A stretch of DNA of 64,000 bases from Merluccius polli. Its lineage: Eukaryota; Chordata; Actinopteri; Gadiformes; Merlucciidae. The stretch covers positions 145,001 through 209,000 of the forward strand of contig JAOPHQ010005144.1 of assembly GCA_030340625.1 (NCBI GenBank), in the 5' to 3' direction. The notes beneath the pieces are model-generated. The model saw only the letters and a program-made list of their open reading frames with translations, did no database searches and was not told the origin of the DNA. The position numbers and the translations under genes were made by a program. Of the stretch, positions 33,548 to 45,041 are shown one piece after another. Positions within the stretch are counted from its first letter, which is position 1, and every line of letters begins with the position of its first letter.

Positions 33548-36456
33548 TTCCATGTGCTTGCTTTTAAATAAAGTTGTGTTATACGTTATAAGTTATACGG
33601 TTTAATACGATTATTAAAAGTGTTCATGTCTCCTTCCTGGTCCAGAACCGCTTGGTCCATGCCGTTAATAGGCGGCCCGCTTCGTGCGTGTGCTTGTAAA
33701 AATGATATTTAACGCCATAATTTGACACCCCTAAAAATAAGATTTTTTAAGTGGAAACACATTTATGTAAAGGCCGGTCCGTGAAAATATTGTCTAACAT
33801 TAAACCGGTCCGTGGCGCAAAAAAGGTTGAGGACCGCTGAGATAAAACACCTGTAGTTCACTGTATTAGCCGACAGCAATGCGAGCCACTTAGCTAACGC
33901 TAACTGGCTTACGCTAACTACTCCATTCACGAGTAACATCGCTGTTTATCATAACCTATCGATTAAAAATCATGACATATTAAAGCAAAATAAGAGAACG
34001 TAAACCCTTACCAGCTGCTGATGCTGGAGCCGTTGTGATGTCTTTAACAAGTAGTCTTCTTTTGAAACGCTCTCTTCTTGCTGCTGCTGCCGCTGCCATG
34101 TGCCACTGCCGTCGCGTCGCGCGCTAGCCGCGGGGGGAGGGGAGGGGGGGGGGGAGGGGTGCACTACGCAGAGCTGCTGGGTGCAGGTGCAGACCCGCGG
34201 TGATTAATTAAGGCTCGGCAGAGGACCACACAATATTTCTCCACTTCTCAACTGTGACTCACAGGGTAGTTTTACAGACTAGTGTTGCAAATAACTGATG
34301 TTTCACATTTAACGCTAAAGTAAACCCTGCAAAATAGAAAATTGTTAACATTAAAGTCTCTCTCCTTAAACCAAAGTTTCACTATACTAGTGGTGGACAC
34401 TAACTAAGTACTTTTACTTTAGTATTTTGGTGTACTTTTAGCCTACTTTACTAGTATTTCCATTTTATGCTTTATCTTTATACTTACAATCCACTACATT
34501 TTAGAGGGAAATACTGTACTTTCTAAACCTTTGCTTTTTATTGACAAATCATCTAGATGCAGTGTAATTACTAGTTTGGCTGTACTAGATATTTGATATA
34601 TTCAATAGATTGAATAGGCCTATATCAAATATCTAGTACCCTCAAGTTGTTGACTAAATTAATAGTAGCCTATAATTAAAATAATTAATTTTCCCATTGG
34701 ACACAAGCCAGCCCAGGCCTAGTTTCAGAGAGCACTTTGGAGGCCCAGTTTATAAAATGAAGCTTTTTGTTTATTTGTTGTTTTTAGTGGTAATAGTGAC
34801 CAAAATGAGTCACCCTCAGACAATACTGCTGACAACCTAGGGCATATGCTTGGAGGAAGGCCTGAAGAGTGTGGGTTAGGGTTAAGTTAAAATGCAGCTC
34901 TTTAAAAAGAGCACAACACAGTCTCACTCCCAGAACATCAAATAGCGACTGTCGGTAAGGGCACTTTAGCGTACCCTTCCACGTAGTCTGCAGACGGAGA
35001 GGGGGTTCAATTCACTACAATGTGATGCCGTCTCAGGCGATATTTGACGTTCAGAGCGGGTGCTCCAGCAGCCCATCCACTCCTGTATTAACACGACCAC
35101 GGCTCTAATGGACGATGTGGGCATCCATCCTATTGGTTAGTTATTACTCCTGTATCAGAGCTATAGAGTAAACAACTCTATAAACAACTATGTTTACTCT
35201 ATAGCTCTGATTCCTGCACCAAGTTTCAATGACGTCAGGTTGCTAGGGGCAACGGCTGAAAGACGCCGTGACCATAGACATACAGTATATACTATATATA
35301 TATATATATGGCCGTGACCACCTGTCCCATTGGGAGGACCTATCAGCCGGAAGTACTGTCCTTACTGTACTATTGTTTATGTTGTAATGTCATAAGTGTT
35401 GACAATAAAGTTTGTTAAAAAAAACCCCAACAACAACTATTATTGTCCCACACCACAATGTATGTCCCACAATGTGAACTCAATTCATGTTTGTCCAATT
35501 CATGGACAAACAAAGCAGCTGGAAACACGTCTAAAAACACTTGAAATAAAATGTAGCCTATATTTATATTTTTACAACATCAATCTCCCTATAATATGAA
35601 AAAAATATGATCAGGTTATACTTTCTCTCTTGAAAACGGGCAAAACGCTAACGCTAACCCTAACCCGGAAAATGAATTAAAAAAACTACAAACGTTCGGA
35701 AAATGCAATACACTTAAGTGTGCGGCGCCATGTTTTTTCCGCCATGTTTTTTGTAGTTCTAAAGCCCTTTGCATGTTACTATGGCACAGGCCTACTTTCT
35801 TTCAACAGCTCATATCTTGGTCAATTAAAAACAACTGTGTATTATATACTATTGGTTCATCCAGGGCAATCCTGTCAGCCCTGGGGAAGGGAACACAATG
35901 GCTATAAATGGTCATATTAAGTAGGCCTAATATGGAAATATTTATATGAAACATTAAGTAGTTTAAGGGGTAAATGGGGTCTAAACTGCTCCAAATTGAA
36001 AAGCATGACTAAGGATAAGGTCACCATCAATATGTTGAACACATTTTTCCACTAAATATCCCTTAAAATATGTTTTAGTGATTTTATCCATCTTGGCTCT
36101 ATATAGGCTGTGACAAAGTACACATCAGTAAGTGCCTTGGCAGTGAGCAAGATAAAAATGAATCTTTGTCGTAGGATGACATTGAAGACATCGTTGGAAA
36201 GGTCTTGATCTGCAGAGTACAGATATGCCACTGTGAACATTCTGGGTGGTTCCTGCTCCTCAGGAATGCCCTTTGAACCTTGAACCTAAGGCTCTTTTAA
36301 AGGCTTACAGAAAAGCAACACAATGTGATACATTTTTGGAAAGCTCTTGACTTCTTCTATCATGGCCTTTGGCCTCATGGCCAAACCATCAAGGAGCGCT
36401 ACTGGGTAGGGTCAAAACCAGATTTCACCCAATTAAGTGTCTGGTCCTCCTCTCAG
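33548..36456. other. prkdc-relic intron, non-coding
   Basis: No prkdc exon seen. Contents: a hAT-like right end AAAGGTTGAGGACCGCTG (33822-33839), a GC-rich stretch 34090-34200, and a degenerate hAT remnant 34386-34560 (CTAGTGGTGGACACTAACTA, then TACTTTTACTTTAGTATT). There is also a candidate minus-strand first exon 34012-34099 (ATG to a GTAAGG donor, starting MAAAAAARRERFKRR) with no identified partner, and a short hairpin at 35155-35210. Confidence 0.45.
35155..35210. repeat. perfect 20-bp-arm hairpin
   Basis: TCAGAGCTATAGAGTAAACA is followed 16 bases later by its exact reverse complement. Function unknown; possibly a tiny MITE or a foldback remnant. Confidence 0.9.
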
Positions 36457-36664
36457 GTCCAGCCCAGAGCGCCAGCTGCAGCTGCTGTGCACAGTGAACA
36501 GTGTGGTCCTGCAGGGCGACTTGCCCCTGCCCTCCATGCTCCAGGCCATGATGGAGAGGGTCCTGCTGCCCCTCGCCTCCCACTGCAGCCCCCCCGCCCT
36601 GGCCCTCTTCTTCTTGGAAAACGTCTTGGACATCATGACCCTACTGCTCTCGCACTTCACCAAG
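36457..36664 (+). pseudogene. prkdc: prkdc relic, exon d
   Basis: Bounded by CTCAG and GTGGGC. Encodes SSPERQLQLLCTVNSVVLQG, DLPLPSMLQAMMERVLLPLA and SHCSPPALALFF...LLSHFTK. The last half aligns with the DNA-PKcs stretch ending in a Phe-Thr-Lys motif, about 150 residues beyond exon c in the human protein, so intervening exons are missing. The exon itself is open. Confidence 0.75.
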
Positions 36665-36899
36665 GTGGGCCGTTCCCCGATGTGGTTAATTTTTGCTTAA
36701 AGGGATTTGACCACCAGGTGTGTCTGTGACTTGCCATTACAAGCCGTTTCAAAATAATGATGTCACTACCCTCTAGTGACATCAGATCACAAGTGGGAGT
36801 GTCCACCCAGATGTATGATGGCTAGACCAGCAGAGCTTATTTAGTTGCCAAAAGGGCAAGTCTCCCTCCATGGCCTCTGCTTCTATGTATGGCTGTCAG

Positions 36900-37947
36900 C
36901 AGGGGCGATTCTAGGGTCAGAGCTTTAGGGGTGCTGAGCACCCAATGAGCCCCACTGCCACCACCCACCCTTTTTTCACACAAAAACAAAAAATATGTCT
37001 ATTGAAAAATAACTATCATTCACACACACACACAGAGTAACGCTAGGAGTTAGTATATACTATGCCCCCATGAATGTGATGTGATTATTATTGTTGCAAA
37101 GCCTGGTTCAGGTTAAATCTGTAAAACATGAATGAATACAGCAAAAGAAAAACATTTAACTTTATTTTATTGTCTGGTTTGATAGTCAGACAACTGAAAA
37201 ATAACAGATATAAATCTATGAATAAATAACAATTAATTTAAAAACCACAGTGAGTGTTTTCACACATACTGGTGGTATACAGTGATATGTCGTTTCGTTT
37301 GTTTTCACTCTGGTCCAAACGCCGCACCACTGGCAGGGCTTCATGTTTCCATGACGACGGACCAGAAAAGACGCGCGTGACGTCATGTTGACATGACTCC
37401 CGATTGTTAAAATGAGTCTCAAAGTAACGATAAACTTTAACAACAGAGACACACGTACGCACTACACAGGTACTTGTGGCGCTGCTGTTTTTGCTTAATA
37501 AATGGACCGCTCCAGTTCGACTGTAGCCGCGCTAATGGCGCTAACGGAGCTAACCGGGCTAACGGAGCTAACTGGTAAACGGTGCCTGGACTCCAGCACT
37601 CACCGATATGGTATCGGAATCGGAACAACTCTCGGTAAAAGGAAAGAAGTGAGACACACAGCTTTGGAGCAACTTACTTAGTTGATTCACAACACTACAA
37701 CTAAACGGATCTCACTCTGCGTGAGTCGCGCTGGACGCCGGTCGGGCTGCGGAGCGGTGCAGAGGAGGAGGAGGGGTGAGAAGAGGATGATACCATTTGC
37801 TAAGCGGGGATGTTTTCATTTTCGTCCTTGACATATACATTTTAAACCACAAACTACGGAGTATGTTTTGGACATTATTTAACCCTGTCAAAGACAAACA
37901 CAATTTTTAGAATAACATTTCTTACCCAAGTTTTAGGGGTGCCCCTG
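36900..37947. mobile_element. hAT element, non-autonomous, about 1.05 kb
   Basis: Ends CAGGGGCGATTC and GGGGTGCCCCTG share an inverted CAGGGGC core. A perfect 8-bp duplication GCTGTCAG (36892-36899 and 37948-37955) flanks them. Just inside each end lies TTTAGGGGTGC in direct orientation. No transposase seen. It lies in the intron between prkdc-relic exons d and e. Confidence 0.9.
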
Positions 37948-38066
37948 GCTGTCAGCACGGCTAAAAATCAAACCGCCGCAACGGCATCATCTATGGTCAA
38001 CTGTAAATGTAATCATACATTTGATTTAATAATTATCACTATTATTTATTTGACCGCCGGTCACAG

Positions 38067-38207
38067 GAGACCGAGGAGGCGGCGGCGTCTCAGGACGTGT
38101 CGGTGGTTCTGGAAATGGACGAGCTTAATCAGCACGAGTGCATGGCCTCCATGACGGCCCTGATTGGTCACATGCAAAGGAGCAGCATCACTCCCAGAGT
38201 CGAGCAG
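38067..38207 (+). pseudogene. prkdc: prkdc relic, exon e
   Basis: CACAG acceptor and GTCAGT donor. Encodes ETEEAAASQDVSVVLEMDEL, NQHECMASMTALIGHMQRSS and ITPRVEQ. The block matches the strongly conserved DNA-PKcs segment with ELEMDELNRHECM. It is open and in phase 0 with exon f. Many exons are absent between d and e. Confidence 0.88.
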
Positions 38208-39742
38208 GTCAGTGGTATGCTCCAAGTTACACACACGCTCAGTACGCTTTGTAGAGATCCAGGTTCAATACTCCATCTACTACATGTCCCAATCTCTTGT
38301 TCTACCCCCTTTCTTGTCTCTCTTCGCTCTCCTGTCCTGACACGCCTCCTCCTGAAATCAAAGACTTCGTAAGGCATTTAAATGTGAGAAAGCAGTCATG
38401 TCATACACCCCTAGAACAATAAGATTCTCAATTATAACCATTTTTAGCTAAATTAAACACAATTCCAACCCCAAACAAAAGAATGAGCAAGTAACAACAA
38501 GAGTTATGTTTTTCATAACTGTGCATGTGCACATGCACAGAAATAGCGATCTTTTTCCCCCGAGTTATCTACACAAGCTATACATTTACATTTAGGGCAT
38601 TTAGCAGACACTTTTGTCCAAAGCGACTTACAATAAGTACATTTGTTAGGAGAAAGTGCAACAGTAAACCGCTATCAGTAGAGTAAGGAATTCACAAGAA
38701 CGAGTTTCAAGCATACCAATTGCTAAGTTAACCAATTGCTAGAATACAAAGGAGATGGATGCGAAAATACATCATATTAAAGCTTAGACTCTGCTGATCC
38801 CAACAGTCAAAACCATGACCAAAACTGGCCCAACTAGAGGCCAAAAACCATCAGGGTGTGTTACGATCGCGCACACATCCTGTGCATCTCCTTGGGGCTA
38901 AGCCCCCCCGTCCTTAAAACCTAATGACGCCTCTGCTATTGTCCCTGACATTTCAATAGAGGGGTCAAATGTTAAAAATGCGTAAACCTATCTCTACTAA
39001 AACCTCTCTATTTTTGCATTACCTTACTTTATTGACATCAAATCCTGACCCAGGCCCTCATCAGATGTTGTGCTATGGCCCTATAGTAATATATGGCTGC
39101 TAACTGATGATGCACATGAAATTTATTTCAGGCGGAAATGAAATCTTCCATTTATTCTGTGTTTATTCACTCTGATCCAGTAGCATCCACATTGATTATT
39201 TCACTTTAACAACAACCTCAAAGGTGTTATCTTTCATTTGGTACCAAAATTAACTTAAAAGCCCTTGTAACTGTGGAGATATAGTCTGTTCAGTTTGGGT
39301 ATGTTATTTTCGGCAAAAACCTGATAAATAGGCCTAGTGATGAAGAGGTGAAGGCCATGAAAGCCCATGGAAATATACAAATCGACCTCAAATCATTAGC
39401 TGCAAAATGATACCTGATAAGCTCAAACAATATAATAATGTTTTAAGAAATATATTTTTATAAACTTTGTTTATTGGTTTTCCACACATGAATCAACAAT
39501 AAAGTAGAGGACTTGTGATTGACAGTGTCATGGATTCAGTACTTTATTAGCATACAACTTAGTTGTTAGGGATTTGCCTCAATGAGCTCATGACTGATAA
39601 AAAACACATAACCCCCACCCCATAGAACATTATATTCATGGATGTAAGATATTCACAGTCCAAGAGGAAAGTCTAGCGCAAAATAATGTTATAGTCATGT
39701 TATAGGACTAATATAATGATCTCAAATGTGTTTGTGGAACAG
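38208..39742. other. prkdc-relic intron e/f
   Basis: No exon. At 38583-38655 the common fish repeat module TTTAGGGCATTTAGCAGACA, TTTTGTCCAAAGCGACTTAC is recognisable. The rest is AT-rich without defined elements. Confidence 0.55.
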
Positions 39743-39862
39743 AGAAGCACGCCCAGCGAGCTTCCTCTGTGGATGAAGTTCCTGCAGGGGAAGCTGGGGA
39801 ACCCCACCACGCCTCTGAACATCCGCCTCTTCATCGCCAAGCTCCTTATCAACACGGAGGAG
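39743..39862 (+). pseudogene. prkdc: prkdc relic, exon f
   Basis: Encodes RSTPSELPLWMKFLQGKLGN and PTTPLNIRLFIAKLLINTEE: a near-perfect family match and directly contiguous in the protein with exons e and g. GTGAAC donor. Intact by itself. Confidence 0.9.
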
Positions 39863-40244
39863 GTGAACACTCGCCAGCCCCTTGCGTCTTACCTCTCACC
39901 ATATTCTGCGCTCGGTGTTTGCATATAGCAGGCATGCAGACTAGTCACCTTTTGGCGAAATTCGCTGTTTTGAAGACAAAATGTACCACTTCGATCCGTT
40001 GAGAAATGTTTTTTAGGGGGGAGGGGGGGAAGAGGCGAGCGGGCAGAGAGAAGACGCAGCATTCTGTCAGGCGGCACGACAAGCGGGCGCACTCCCGTGG
40101 AACTGACGCTTCCGTGCTCGTCGAACGCATGCGCGTGCTCGTGGGAGCCGTTGGAAGAGTTGAGAACTGTTTACATCTTTTTGACGCGGCGGTTGAAAAA
40201 TCTGAATCGCACTCCTCCGCCCGTCACTTCAGGGTGACTATCCA

Positions 40245-40905
40245 CTATAAGCGAATGATCGCGCGCGATTTGCCGCCTCCATTCACTTTCTATGGGACGC
40301 GAGCAATTCGCTGCGCAAAGCACGCTGGGATTGCTTGCGGCGCGGAGCCAGCTGCGGCGCTGCCTGGCTCGGCTTCTAAATTTGCATAAAGTTGGGAAAT
40401 TTCAATTTATGCAAATACGAGCGGCGCGAATCCACGCGGTCACCATTCAGCAAACAGGACGTGGGCGTGGGCCGTGTCGTTGATCCCTCTGATTCATTAC
40501 CACAATGCGGGCGGGAGCTATATCCGCGTGTAGTGGATATTCACGGTGACCGTGAATTCACGTTATCCGCGTGACATTGCGCCGCCTTGAAAACTCGGTT
40601 GCGGGGGGCGTGTTGACTAGTGGATCAACTAGCTCCCACCCGCATTGTGGTAATGAATCAGAAGGATCAACGTCACGCCACAATGCGGGCGGGAGCTAGT
40701 TGATCCACTAGTCAACACGCCCCCTAAGCGACCGAGTTTTCAAGGCGGTGCGATGTCACGCGGATAATTCGCGTATAGTGGATATTCACGGCCAGCGTGC
40801 TTTGCGCAGCGAATTGCTCGCGTCCCATAGAAAGTGAATGGAGGCGGCAAATCGCGTGCGATCATTCGCGTATAGTGGATATTCATGGTCACACGGGGAG
40901 CGCAC
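40245..40905. mobile_element. GC-rich foldback element
   Basis: The outer arms (40245-40338 and 40795-40890) are reverse complements: CTATCCACTATAAGCGAATG and TCACTTTCTATGGGACGCGA are mirrored. Inner arms around 40495-40525 and 40580-40740 give a second stem (CACAATGCGGGCGGGAGCTA, TTGACTAGTGGATCAACTAG). The motif GTGGATATTCACGG recurs. No coding content. Immediately downstream is one copy of the GGCCGTAGGTCCGCG repeat with a long C-run (40930-41010). Confidence 0.75.
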
Positions 40906-40981
40906 GTGAAGCCGCGCGGCCAGCCGACAGCCCCCCCCCACCCCCCTGTCGGCCGTAGGTCCGCGCTGTGTTACTATTGCG

Positions 40982-41012
<31 letters not shown>

Positions 41013-41404
41013 CAACAATCGTGATGTCACATCGCAGCGACCGCCGCCATTTCGGAAGCATAGGAACATTGGAATATTAGTTATTTTATTGGTAGTAATT
41101 GTTGTTAGTAGCTTTTTTAGGTCATTGGGTTAGTAATCAACCATCAAATGATTTGTCATTATGGAGAGACATAGTTGTTTGAAACTGCCACAGCATTTCT
41201 AATGCGAGACTTGGCGGAACAAAGTTTTCATTAGCCTAGGTTACGGTGTATTTACGTTGATTTAGGATTTTACAGTACTACAACTCCCTTGAGTCCTCTC
41301 AGTATGGCGGCGTATCGCCAACAAAAAAAAACATGATGCATTCTGATGTACAAGCCCCATTATTGTTGTAGAAATAGCTGTAAAGAAGTACCGTGATCTT
41401 GCAG

Positions 41405-41816
41405 GTGTTCCGGCCGTATGCCCGTCACTGGCTGGGGCCACTGCTGCAGCTGGTGGTGTCTGGGAACAATGGAGGAGCGGGCATCCACTTCATGGTGGTG
41501 GATATTGTGGTCACTGTGCTCTCCTGGATTAGCTTGGCCAGCCCCAAGGTTTGTTGTTTTGGGGGTTTTAAAAGTATGTGTGTGTGTGAAAATGTTGATT
41601 CTTTTTTGGTTTTGATTTAGCATTGCTAACATCTCACTGCTCACCTCTGTCTCACCTCCCTTTCCATTAATGAACCTCAGCTAGGAGGACAAAGTGGACC
41701 AGAGGCTGAGGAAGGGGGCTCAGGTGATGTTGTACCGCAGCTACAGGGCGGGAGACTTCCCAGACGTCCAGATCCCATACAGCAGCCTCATCGCCCCCTT
41801 GCAGGCCCTGGCACAG
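41405..41816 (+). pseudogene. prkdc: prkdc relic, exons g and h
   Basis: Exon g (41405-41548) encodes VFRPYARHWLGPLLQLVVSG and IHFMVVDIVVTVLSWISLAS, contiguous with exon f. Exon h (41685-41816, acceptor CTAG) encodes EDKVDQRLRKGAQVMLYRSY, RAGDFPDVQIPYSSLIAPLQ. In DNA-PKcs these two segments are separated by roughly 500 residues, so many exons are missing between them although the intron is only about 140 bp. Both exons are open. Confidence 0.9.
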
Positions 41817-42271
41817 GTCAGCCCCACCACCGCTTAGCAACTAGCTTGTTGCCTTCTTAGAGTAAGGGTGATGCAGGGTTTATTTCGCATTAATGACTTG
41901 TGCTCGTTGTACATTATCCCGCTTATTACACGGATACTTACTAAAGTAATCAATAATTTGACACAAAATATATAATGATCTTTTATAATAAAAAAAGGAT
42001 TTTATTGATTTTAACAATGATTTTATTGCTTCCGCTGAAAGAAAGTCTGTTAGATTATATGGTTGGAGAACTGCATCCATAGCAGAAATAACAGACCATC
42101 GAATGCCATAATTGACCAATCAGAATCCATCATTTTATTGTTGTTTCTGGCTGTCGAAAACAAAACAAAAGCGAAGGATGGTCACTGTTTTTCAATGCTT
42201 TTTTGGAAGAGGTGTCTCTATGGACACCTCTATGTACGCTTAAGCTGTTTAGTAATCCAGAAGATTTGATC
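41817..42271. other. prkdc-relic intron, non-coding
   Basis: AT-rich. Contains an AATTGACCAATCAGAATCCA segment (42109) of a type repeated at 44160-44180 (GATTCTGATTGGCC); probably ends of related dispersed repeats. Confidence 0.4.
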
Positions 42272-42279
42272 ATAGATTG

Positions 42280-43499
42280 TAGGGATGCAACGGTTTTCGA
42301 TATGTTATTGAACCGTTCGGTTTGGCCTGTTCGGTTCGATAGACTCACCTAAACCGCAATATTTCGGTAATACGCGACATTAAACTTTTTATTTAATACA
42401 AGGTTATTGCGCGCGCGTAGCCTGGGAGCGATAGCAAGGAGTGCTTAGGACCCAGGGGATGCGTTTTCTCTGACTGTTCAGCTTGCCTCTCCTCAACCTT
42501 CCAACAACCAATCAGAATTTTACTGAATTTCCCAAGACCCAATAAGCGCGTTGAAATGCAAATGAAGGGGAGCCATGTGAGAAGAAACAAACTTTACCGG
42601 CGGGCGGCTGCATGCATGATCATGGCGAGTGGACGCGAAACAGAGAAAAGGAAATTTGAAGAGGCACCGTCATCTTATAAATCCGCTGTATGGGAACATT
42701 TTGGCTTCAGCGTGGAGTATGACGAACAAGGCAAAAAGACCGTCAGCAAACAAAGCACAGTGTGCAAGCACTGGATTCCGCTACATGATAAATGTTCTCG
42801 ATCATCGCTTCAATATCCCCTCCCGCACGCATTTCAGCAGTAAGATTGTTCCTGAACTGTACGAAGTGTGTGTCAGAATTGTTCACTACTTTTTTGAGGG
42901 TGTATAACATAGGGTGACCAGACGTCCCGGTTTTACCGGGACAGTCCCGATTTTGAGTTGCGTGTCCCGAGTCCCGACAAAAGCCTGTCGGGACGCTAAA
43001 GTGTCCCGGTTTCCACCAACCACTATGAAATGTCCCCTGTTGTCAATCGCGCAACCGAAATGTTCCGCCAGCACCCCCCCCGCCCCCCGCAAAGTGTCCC
43101 GGTTTTAGGTTCAGGAAATATGGTCACCCTAGTATAACAGTTAAGTATTTTCTTTAAATGTGTGAAGAAGAGTGAGTTTATTGAATAATGTAAATAATTA
43201 CACATTACTTTATGCTGCACTTCACTATGGATAATATTGCCTGTTTATGACAGAAGGCAATGATGGTGTTCTTTTCTTATAATAAATTTTTGTGATTCTG
43301 CTTCATCTGTGTCTGGCTATGCATTTAATATTTTCTCTGTAAGTAGAAGCACATTGTTGATTTGAAATAGAAAAGGCAAATATAACCTCCTGTATGCTAG
43401 AGCCAAGATAATATTGATATATTGAAACCGAACCGTTACCGTGGCCCAAAAACCGTGATACAAACCGAACCGTGGCAAAACTGTACCGTTGCATCCCTA
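42280..43499. mobile_element. hAT element with BED-finger transposase remnant
   Basis: Ends TAGGGATGCAACGG and CCGTTGCATCCCTA are exact inverted repeats with a perfect 8-bp duplication ATAGATTG (42272-42279 and 43500-43507). Inside, 42622-42780 on the plus strand encodes MASGRETEKRKFEEAPSSYK, SAVWEHFGFSVEYDEQGKKT, VSKQSTVCKH: a ZBED-type BED finger. A further fragment FNIPSRTHFSSKIVPELYEV follows in another frame. Most of the transposase is deleted. A younger hAT MITE is nested at 42910-43131. Confidence 0.92.
42910..43131. mobile_element. nested hAT MITE, 222 bp
   Basis: Ends TAGGGTGACCA and TGGTCACCCTA, with a perfect 8-bp duplication GTATAACA (42902-42909 and 43132-43139). The interior has repeated GTCCCG blocks in both orientations. 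Confidence 0.93.
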
Positions 43500-43708
43500 A
43501 TAGATTGTGATACTTAGTGAACTGGATTGGTACTCTGGATGCAAAAAATGTATTGGCATTGAAATAGTGGTATTCCTGGAGCATCCGAGCTGTGTGCTTT
43601 CAGGGTGGTTGTCAAAAGTGTTCCCCTCTCTAGTACTTTAAATGTTTCCAGACAAATTCTTGGTCTCACCATGTATTTCACCCCCTGATGTCCCCTGTTG
43701 TGTGGTAG

Positions 43709-44796
43709 AGAGATGCCATCCTGGCCAAGTAGCTGTTCAGCAGCTTGTTCACGGGCATCCTGGGAAAGATGGAGGAGCACAAGTCCAGCGAGGAAGCCCG
43801 GCAGATCAAGGAGGGGCTTGTGAGGGACCTCAACTCCTTCCTGAGCAAGAGCATGCTTTGCTTCCCTCCCTTCGTGGCCTGTGTGCAGGTTCGAGACCCC
43901 AGATACTTGCATGTTAAGCGTCCCTGGTTGTCAGTCAGCGTGGCATGCATATGTGTATTTAGTTTGAGAACGATATTGGCAATATTGTGAATTTTAGAAT
44001 CTTCAGTAATTTTTTGTGTTTGTGTGTCTTATTTACATGAAAATAAGTTTTAACTTAGTTTTAACTTACTAAGTATATGGAGTAATTATCCTTATGTTCT
44101 GATGACCCATAGCTAACGTTCTTAGTATGTAGTAGTGTTTTATAAAACAGAAAGTTGTGGTCCTTGATTCTGATTGGCCTGAAGCCGTTAAAAAAGCCGT
44201 CAAATACGGTGACTACACCTGTAACCGCACAATAATTTTTAGTGTTAACGGCCTCTCGTGGCTTATTGCTTAAAAATTTAACCGACCAATGTAACCTCTT
44301 GCTGGCTGGTGTGTGTGTCCAGGACATGAGTCTCCAGCACAGGGATCTGCTACACCTCCACCCGGCCTCCATCAGCTCCAGCTGCCTGGCCAGCCTGCAG
44401 CAGCCCTCTGGCATCCTCCTACTGGAGAACGCCCTCAGACTGGCCACTGGGGGCAGCGCAGAACCCCCGCCAAACGCCCCAGAGGGCGCAAGGAGCTTCC
44501 CCCGGACACAGAAAAGTGGATCCACCTGGCAAAGTATGCGCTGCGTCTATGCTTTGTTTCCCTCTGTGTCTCAGATCCGTCTGATTTGTATAGATTTGAA
44601 TTTCATGTATTATTGTGTAGAAAGTATATTTGTCTGCGTTTTCTGTATGCCTCTCAAGGCTCTACAGGTCGCTGGAGGACTACGATGTGGTCCGCGGGAT
44701 CTTCGGTGGTAAAATTGGGACCAAAGCGATGACCTGCCGGCACTCCAGGCCGAAGCCAACAACGACTTTGCAGAGGCTGTGAAGCTCTACAATGAG
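43709..44796 (+). pseudogene. prkdc: prkdc relic, exons i-k
   Basis: Exon i (43709-43888) encodes RDAILAK, then TAG, then LFSSLFTGILGKMEEHKSSE and LCFPPFVACVQ; the stop replaces a conserved Gln. Exon j (44323-44533) encodes DMSLQHRDLLHLHPASISSS, CLASLQQPSGILLLENALRL, then a frame change near 44460 before PAKRPRGRKELPPDTEKWIH. Exon k (44659-44796) encodes LYRSLEDYDVVRGIFGGKIG, then a frame change near 44732 before LPALQAEANNDFAEAVKLYN. All three are contiguous in DNA-PKcs, at the start of the FAT region. No later exons (FAT remainder, kinase, FATC) occur in the window. Confidence 0.92.
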
Positions 44797-45041
44797 GTAA
44801 CCCTGTCTCACTAGCTGTGAAGCTCTACTATTAGGTGAGCCTGTCTGACTAGCCGTGAAGCTCTACAATGAGGTAACCCTGTCTCACTAGCTGTGAACCT
44901 CTACAATGAGGTAACCCTTTCTTACTAGCTGTGAAGCTCCATGATGAGGTAACCCTGTCTCACTAGCTGTGAAGCTCTACAATGAAGTAACCCTGTCTCA
45001 CTAGCTGTGAAGCTCTACAATGAAGTAACCCTGTCTCACTA
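44776..45041 (+). repeat. 38-bp tandem repeat of an exon-intron junction
   Basis: Seven copies of a 38-bp unit (GCTGTGAAGCTCTACAATGA, GGTAACCCTGTCTCACTA) start inside prkdc-relic exon k and run into its intron. Each copy therefore repeats the last 21 exon bases plus the splice donor. Copies start at 44776, 44814, 44852, 44890, 44928, 44966 and 45004. The last two copies have GAAGTAACC in place of GAGGTAACC. Confidence 0.95.

Noticed and set aside
34012..34099. First exon of the Crypton-like gene (MAAAAAARRERFKRR)
   Set aside because: Its phase-1 donor joined to the exon at 29749 would run into a stop within eight codons; kept only as an unassigned candidate.
35643..35665. Telomere-like CTAACCCTAACCC
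   Set aside because: Only two units; too short to be an interstitial telomere.
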